NCBI GenBank assembly: GCA_964399195.1
Contig: CAYNPY010000110.1
Location: 1-10,258, forward strand
Reading direction: 5' to 3'
Source of the DNA: CAINDZ01 sp964399195
Lineage (GTDB): Bacteria > Krumholzibacteriota > Krumholzibacteriia > LZORAL124-64-63
DNA: 10,258 bases
Numbering within the stretch: position 1 is the first letter of the stretch; every line of letters begins with the position of its first letter. The notes beneath the pieces were generated by a model. The model did not search any database and had not been told where the DNA came from. It saw nothing but the letters and a program-made list of their open reading frames with translations. Position numbers and translations under genes: made by a program. Of this stretch, positions 6,970 through 10,258 are shown one piece after another.

Positions 6970-7356
6970 GTGAGCCACGCCGTCCTGATCGTCGATGACG
7001 CCGAATTCACGCGCAGCCTCCTGCGGGAGATCGTCACGGATCTCGGCTGGACCGTGGCCGCGGAGGCCGCCGACGGCGCTGCGGCCGTCGCGCTCGCGGC
7101 CGAGCTGCGCCCGGATCTGGTGCTCCTGGACATCACCATGCCGGTCATGGACGGCAACGAGGCGCTCGCCGCGATCCTCAGGCGCGACCCCTCCGCGAAG
7201 GTCGTGATGATCACCGCCCTCGGCCAGAAGGAACAAGTGCTGGCGGCGATCAAGCTCGGCGCGCGGGACTTCGTCATCAAGCCGTTCGACGCCGAGCGCG
7301 TGGCGGCGACCCTCACGCGCCTGCTCGGGACGCCGGCGCCCGCCGGCGCCCGCTGA
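6970..7356 (+). CDS. Stand-alone CheY-like response regulator receiver
   Basis: This is a single receiver domain of 128 residues with no output domain, so it would signal by phosphorylation-dependent protein binding in the cytoplasm. The active site is complete: acidic pair D9/D10, phospho-acceptor D54 in LVLLDITMPVMDG, T82 in VVMITALGQ and K104 in FVIKPF. Position 101, equivalent to the switch Tyr of CheY, is Phe. The wording MITALGQKEQVLAAIKLGARDFVIKPF is like Gram-positive and Thermotoga-type CheY proteins. GTG at 6970 is the chosen start because GGAGG (6960-6964) lies five bases before it and the first beta strand starts immediately; the upstream open frame adds only an Arg-rich shadow. 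No histidine kinase or chemotaxis gene is in view, so the partner is unknown. It converges with the TPR gene after only 28 bases. Confidence 0.92.
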   Translation: MSHAVLIVDDAEFTRSLLREIVTDLGWTVAAEAADGAAAVALAAELRPDLVLLDITMPVMDGNEALAAILRRDPSAKVVMITALGQKEQVLAAIKLGARDFVIKPFDAERVAATLTRLLGTPAPAGAR

Positions 7357-7384
7357 ACGTCCACTCCCGGCGATCGCGAACCCC

Positions 7385-8257
7385 TCAGGCGTTCCCCCGC
7401 TGCGGCCGCGCCGCCCGCGCCTGGCTGTAGTGCAGCCGCGCCTCCTGCGGCAGGCCCAGCGCATCGCAGGTGAGGGCCAGCTGGTAGTGGAGCTTGCCGT
7501 CCTCCGGGATGTGCTCGAGCGCTTGCTCCAGCGCGAGCCGGGCCTCCTCGTACCGCTGCAGCTTGTGCAGGCAGGAACCCAGGTAGAAGGGCACGCGGAC
7601 CAGCCGCGGATCCAGCCGCCAGGCGGCCTCGAAGCGTTTGCAGGCGTCGGCGTACATGCCGCACTTCATCAGGCAAAGGGCCGCGAAATACTGTCCGCGC
7701 GCGAAGCCGGCATCGCAGGCCACGGCCCGTTCGAAGCACTCCAGCGCCCGCGGGAACTCGTCGGCGCCGTAGTGGACCAGGCCCAGATTGTGCCAGCCTT
7801 CGGCGTCGGGCTCCAGCGCGATCGCCGACTCGAAGGCCCGGATCGCTTCCTGCGCCCGTCCGGTCTCCGCGTAGATCGCGCCCAGGTTGTGGAAGGCGAC
7901 CGCGCTCCCGCCGCCCTTCTGCGTCGAGCGCCGGTACCAGAGCACGGCCTCGTCGCGGCGGCCCTGACGGTCGCAGCACACGCCCAGGTTCGTCAGGTAG
8001 GCGTGGGCGTCCGGCTGCAACTCGACGGCGCGCCGCAGGGCGGCTTCCGCCTCCGCGGGCAAGTCCATCTTCAGGAGGACGCAGCCCAGCCGGTACAGCC
8101 AGTCGTGGCGCGCGGGCTCCCCGCTCAGGGCCAGTTCGTAGGAGCGGCGCGCCTCAGCGAACCGGCCGGAGCTCTCGGCGCGGCGACCGGATTCGAAATG
8201 TTCGGCGGACGCGGGTTCGCCGGCAACCCCGCCCGTTCCCTTGTCGTGTGGCGTCAT
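7385..8257 (-). CDS. Eight-repeat TPR protein
   Basis: This 290-residue protein is almost entirely TPR. After 16 polar residues, eight 33-34-residue repeats run to the end (about 17-50, 51-84, 85-118, 119-152, 153-185, 186-219, 220-253 and 254-287), for example FHNLGAIYAETGRAQEAIRAF in the fourth, shortened here to its recognisable core. There is no signal peptide or membrane helix, so a cytoplasmic scaffold is likely; the ligand is unknown. Several Cys residues lie in the repeats, which is somewhat unusual. The ATG at 8257 has no Shine-Dalgarno sequence, but a strong promoter ends seven bases before it, suggesting a leaderless message. The upstream in-frame TTG at 8293 is the -35 box itself and is rejected as a start. 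It lies 85 bases after the MglA-like gene on the same strand, so it may be co-transcribed with it as well. Confidence 0.85.
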   Translation of the reverse strand: MTPHDKGTGGVAGEPASAEHFESGRRAESSGRFAEARRSYELALSGEPARHDWLYRLGCVLLKMDLPAEAEAALRRAVELQPDAHAYLTNLGVCCDRQGRRDEAVLWYRRSTQKGGGSAVAFHNLGAIYAETGRAQEAIRAFESAIALEPDAEGWHNLGLVHYGADEFPRALECFERAVACDAGFARGQYFAALCLMKCGMYADACKRFEAAWRLDPRLVRVPFYLGSCLHKLQRYEEARLALEQALEHIPEDGKLHYQLALTCDALGLPQEARLHYSQARAARPQRGNA

Positions 8258-8264
8258 GCGGGCG

Positions 8265-8293
8265 AATCTAGCGGCGGGGGCGGTGGCGGTCAA
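8265..8293 (-). promoter_or_regulatory. Sigma-70 promoter for leaderless TPR gene
   Basis: Read on the minus strand, TTGACC (8293-8288, 5 of 6 to TTGACA) is followed after exactly 17 bases by TAGATT (8270-8265, 4 of 6 to TATAAT). Seven bases later comes the A of the ATG at 8257, which is where a transcript from this promoter would begin. This is the best hexamer pair in the window and explains why the gene has no ribosome-binding sequence. Confidence 0.6.
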
Positions 8294-8342
8294 TGGCCGC
8301 TTCCCCGGCGGGCGCCGGCGGCGGCTCCGCGCCGGATCTCGC

Positions 8343-9188
8343 TCAGGAGTAGGGACCCTCGTCGTCCACCTGCACCTCGAGCAGCAGCCGCACCGGTTCG
8401 CGGCCCGCCAGCAGGCGCCGCGGAATGCGGACCGGCACCACCACGGTCGGCCGCAGCTCGTTGTAGATGGCTTCCGTCAGCGCGCGCGTGGTCGCGCCCA
8501 GTTCGGCTCCGGGCAGCGGCGGACCGTAGTCGATGCCCAGCGGCTCGGCGGCCGGCGGCGGCGGCGCGGGCGGCCCCGCGGGCGTCGGCGCCGGCGCCGC
8601 CGCAGTCGCCAGGGCAGCCGCGGCCGGATTGGACGCCAGATGGTTGACCGTCAGCCCGAGGATGGCCTTCAGCGTCTCGCGCGCGCCGTCGCCGGTGGCG
8701 GCGTTGGCCGGGAACGACAGCAGGCCCCACGGATTGAGCAGGCTCTCCAGGCGGTCCACCGGCAGGGTGTCCGGGCGATCGCGCCGGTTGTACTGGATCA
8801 CGATCGGGACCCGCATCAGGTCGAGGTCCCACGATTCGAGCCACGTCTTGAGGGACTCCAGGGCGGCCAGGCTCTGGTCCAGCATCGCGGCAGCCGAATC
8901 GACGACGAACACGATGCCGTCGAAGGGCGGGCGCAGGTCGCGGCCGGCCGCGCGGGGCCGTTCGCGCCCGGCGTCGACCGCGTGCACGAAGACCTGCCAC
9001 TCACCCTGCGCGCCGTGCCGCACGCGGAAGGCGATCTGTCGCTCGGGGTCGTCCGTGGCGACGCTCAGCCGCTGCTCGGGCGGGATCGACCGGTGGATCA
9101 CGCGCAGGTTGGCCCGCTTGCCGGCGCTGGCCGGCCCGTAGTAGAGCACGCGGCAGGTCCGGGTGGCTGTCAACTGGCTGGTGGCCAC
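8343..9188 (-). CDS. MglA-like Ras-family GTPase, degenerate motifs
   Basis: This 281-residue protein has an N-terminal domain (about 10-184) that aligns by eye with MglA, the small GTPase setting cell polarity and motility in myxobacteria and others. Shared landmarks are VLYYGPASAGK..NL (14-28), a switch-I-like LSVATDDPER (41-50), FDGIVFVVDS (89-98), PIVIQYNRRD (128-137) and NAATGDGARETLKAIL (162-177). Key residues deviate. The P-loop reads GPASAGKR, with Arg25 where Ser/Thr should bind magnesium. The PGQ switch II motif is replaced by residues around DAGRE (72-76), and NKxD is NRRD. A Pro/Ala-rich linker at about 185-230 leads to a C-terminal segment of about 60 residues with strand-like VVVPVRIP and VRLLLEVQV that usual MglA proteins lack. 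GTG at 9188 is chosen because AAGGA precedes it by eight bases and MglA domains start here. Weak GTP binding or a scaffold role is possible. Confidence 0.82.
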   Translation of the reverse strand: MATSQLTATRTCRVLYYGPASAGKRANLRVIHRSIPPEQRLSVATDDPERQIAFRVRHGAQGEWQVFVHAVDAGRERPRAAGRDLRPPFDGIVFVVDSAAAMLDQSLAALESLKTWLESWDLDLMRVPIVIQYNRRDRPDTLPVDRLESLLNPWGLLSFPANAATGDGARETLKAILGLTVNHLASNPAAAALATAAAPAPTPAGPPAPPPPAAEPLGIDYGPPLPGAELGATTRALTEAIYNELRPTVVVPVRIPRRLLAGREPVRLLLEVQVDDEGPYS

Positions 9189-9270
9189 GGCTTCCGTCCT
9201 TCGTCGTCGCCGGCGCGTGCAACCCGCAGGGGCGGGCCTGGACATTCAGGCGAAGCAAACGGCGTGCCAC

Positions 9271-9298
9271 GAAACGACAAGTATCTTCTTGTCATTTC
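9271..9298. promoter_or_regulatory. 28-bp near-palindrome in divergent gap
   Basis: GAAACGACAAG (9271-9281) and CTTGTCATTTC (9288-9298) are reverse complements at 10 of 11 positions around TATCTT. In RNA copied from the minus strand the one mismatch becomes a G-U pair, so the leader of the MglA-like gene could form an uninterrupted 11-bp stem with a 6-base loop, ending 83 bases before its start. Bases 9251-9300 are only about 46% G+C. It could be an operator controlling one or both divergent genes, or a leader hairpin. No good promoter hexamers were found beside it. Confidence 0.45.
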
Positions 9299-9422
9299 AT
9301 CAGATCCGGAGGCATCGCCGGGAACGGGCAAGCATTTTGCAAGATTCCGCCGGAACTTCAGGGCACTCGCGCACCGCGCCGGCGGGCGCGGGCTCCGCCT
9401 CACCACCGGCCGGGAGCGCTCG

Positions 9423-9860
9423 ATGACCACCAACACCGACAAGATCCTCAAGACCATGTTCGCCCGCCTGCTCCAGATCGAGATCGACGACGCGCTGCTC
9501 GGCAAGCTGTGCGCCGTCATCGACAGCGTGACCGAGCGCGTCGGCGGCAACTTCGATCTGGAGACCGTCCAGGGCCAGAACACGTTCCGGGCGCTCCTGT
9601 GCTCCATGGTGGTCCACGGCTGGGGCAACGGCATGCACCCCTACCACAATCCCGCGAACAACCAGGACGGCAATCCCCTGGAGGTGCGGGTCAGCAAGGA
9701 CATCCTGATGTCCATGCTCGACCTGCAGGCGCTCCGCTACGTCAAGAAGGACGCCCAGGGACGCGTCAAGCAGGCCCTGTTCGAGCCCGACCACAACGCG
9801 CGGGTCCGGCAGCAGATCGACGACATTCTGGCCGAAATCAGCCACAACAAGTGGAAGTGA
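9423..9860 (+). CDS. Small conserved-looking protein of unknown function
   Basis: I do not recognise this 145-residue protein. It has no signal peptide or membrane segment, so it should be cytoplasmic. Residues 1-65 look helical (MFARLLQIEIDDALLGKLC and neighbours). The centre holds an unusual polar loop, HGWGNGMHPYHNP (65-77) followed by ANNQDGNP, with three His, one Trp and many Asn/Gly. The rest is again helical (about 90-106 and 124-143) and the protein ends in HNKWK. Codon choice is typical of the window. The ATG at 9423 has GGGAG six bases upstream; the longer open frame to the left overlaps the MglA-like gene antisense and is a shadow. It is divergent from the MglA-like gene across 234 bases that carry a near-palindrome, so the two may share control. 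The His/Asn loop could bind a metal or a nucleotide, but this is speculation. Confidence 0.8.
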   Translation: MTTNTDKILKTMFARLLQIEIDDALLGKLCAVIDSVTERVGGNFDLETVQGQNTFRALLCSMVVHGWGNGMHPYHNPANNQDGNPLEVRVSKDILMSMLDLQALRYVKKDAQGRVKQALFEPDHNARVRQQIDDILAEISHNKWK

Positions 9861-9885
9861 CGCCGGCGCGGCCCGCGCGCAAACG

Positions 9886-9919
9886 AAGCCGGCCGCGCTC
9901 ACGGCGACGCGGCCGGCTT
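9886..9919. terminator. 12-bp hairpin between convergent genes
   Basis: AAGCCGGCCGCG (9886-9897) pairs perfectly with CGCGGCCGGCTT (9908-9919) around a 10-base loop. It lies 25 bases after the stop of the small unknown gene and about 35 bases after the stop of the right-edge minus-strand gene, so it can end both transcripts. On the minus strand the stem is followed by CGTTTG, a short weak T-rich stretch; on the plus strand there is no T run. Confidence 0.7.
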
Positions 9920-9954
9920 GACGTCGCTGCGGTGGCTGCGCAGCGGCGGAATCC

Positions 9955-10258
9955 TCAGAAGACGTTCCGGCCCTCGGCCAGGATCTCGTTGAGCGCGTCG
10001 CGGAAGTACTCGGTCGACCCGGCCACCTCCGGCGTGACCTTCTCCTTGTAGAGCTCCCACGACTTCTTGATCTCGGGCCCGAGGGCGTCCAGCAGGTTGC
10101 CGGCGGCCAGCGCCCGCTCCCAGGCTTCGCGGTTGTAGACCTTGATGTCGGACACCAGCGCGCGGGCGAGCATCTCTTCCTTGGAGCGGCGGCGGCGCGG
10201 CGCGCCGGGCTGGTCGAGTACCGCCGTCCCGGCGGGTGCCGGCGCGCGGGCCGCCGTC
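9955..10258 (-). CDS. C-terminal part of protein running off right edge
   Basis: Only the last 100 codons are visible; the frame is open to the window edge. The visible part begins with a Pro/Ala-rich linker, then RRRRSKEE, and ends in a compact charged helical domain: LARALVSDIKVYN, then LLDALGPEIKKSWELYKEKV, then STEYFRDALNEILAEG. The order (ARxLVSDIxxYN, EI..S..LY..KV, YF..AL.EIL) resembles a C-terminal domain I have seen at the end of deltaproteobacterial and related zinc-ribbon or signalling proteins, of unknown function; this is recall, not a search. An alternative start at ATG 10173, preceded closely by AAGGA, would make a 72-residue small protein. I favour the longer reading because the basic run RRRRSKEE seems to be part of the domain. 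It converges with the small unknown gene. Confidence 0.75.
   Translation of the reverse strand, partial: TAARAPAPAGTAVLDQPGAPRRRRSKEEMLARALVSDIKVYNREAWERALAAGNLLDALGPEIKKSWELYKEKVTPEVAGSTEYFRDALNEILAEGRNVF

Noticed and set aside
7320..7356. Tandem GCCGGCGCCC repeat at the end of the receiver gene
   Set aside because: It simply encodes a short Pro/Ala/Gly tail in G+C-rich codons. Although it can fold, there is no evidence that it acts as a terminator.
8258..8293. TTG at 8293 as start of the TPR protein
   Set aside because: It coincides with a near-consensus -35 box correctly spaced from a -10 box, and the extra 12 residues lie before the TPRs and look like non-coding sequence.
9223..9236. 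CCCGC-AGGG-GCGGG hairpin in the leader of the MglA-like gene
   Set aside because: A 5-bp G/C stem is expected by chance in such DNA, and no riboswitch or attenuator pattern surrounds it.
7430..9422. Plus-strand open frames across the TPR and GTPase genes
   Set aside because: They are Arg/Pro/Gly-rich shadows of two recognisable minus-strand genes. Only the segment from 9423 is a credible gene.

Overview
The window is bacterial chromosome, very rich in G+C (by eye around 70% or more, with strong G/C preference at third codon positions) and densely coded. It has no rRNA, tRNA, CRISPR array, insertion sequence or phage gene. The gene content fits a Gram-negative, free-living, probably little-studied lineage. 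There is an outer-membrane-type protein with a signal peptide, a primary-type sigma factor that reads most like those of the Bacteroidetes/FCB-type group, a DUF4139 protein, a polytopic membrane protein fused to TPRs, an MglA-like GTPase and many TPRs. A candidate-phylum relative of the FCB group (for example Eisenbacteria or Krumholzibacteriota-like) or a deltaproteobacterium-like lineage would fit. This placement is inference from protein style, not a measured phylogeny.

Layout from left to right. 1-182: no gene can be called. 183-815 (-): small secreted beta-barrel-like protein. 1017-1664 (+): YigZ/IMPACT family protein, divergent from the previous gene, with a plausible sigma-70 promoter. 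1752-2786 (-): RpoD/SigA-type sigma factor, convergent with yigZ across a G+C-rich hairpin. 2787-3149: a 363-base divergent regulatory region that is conspicuously A+T-richer and full of dyads. 3150-5360 (+): ten-odd-helix membrane protein with a periplasmic domain and four C-terminal TPRs. 5354-6769 (-): exported DUF4139 protein, overlapping its convergent neighbour by 7 bases. 6970-7356 (+): stand-alone CheY-like receiver. 7385-8257 (-): eight-TPR protein with what looks like a leaderless promoter. 8343-9188 (-): MglA-like Ras-family GTPase with degraded nucleotide-binding motifs and a C-terminal extension. 9423-9860 (+): small unrecognised protein. 9955-10258 (-): C-terminal part of a protein that runs off the right edge.

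How the genes may work together. Most adjacent genes are convergent or divergent, so there is little operon logic. The one same-strand pair is the MglA-like GTPase followed by the TPR protein, and the latter appears to have its own promoter. A single-domain receiver, a TPR scaffold and an MglA-type GTPase side by side resemble parts of polarity, motility or signalling modules, but no motor, pilus or kinase gene is in view, so any joint role is a hypothesis. The candidates most worth following are the GTPase lacking canonical G1, G3 and G4 residues, the unknown 145-residue protein divergent from it across a 28-bp near-palindrome, and the sigma factor with a histone-H1-like basic tail behind a palindrome-bearing regulatory region.
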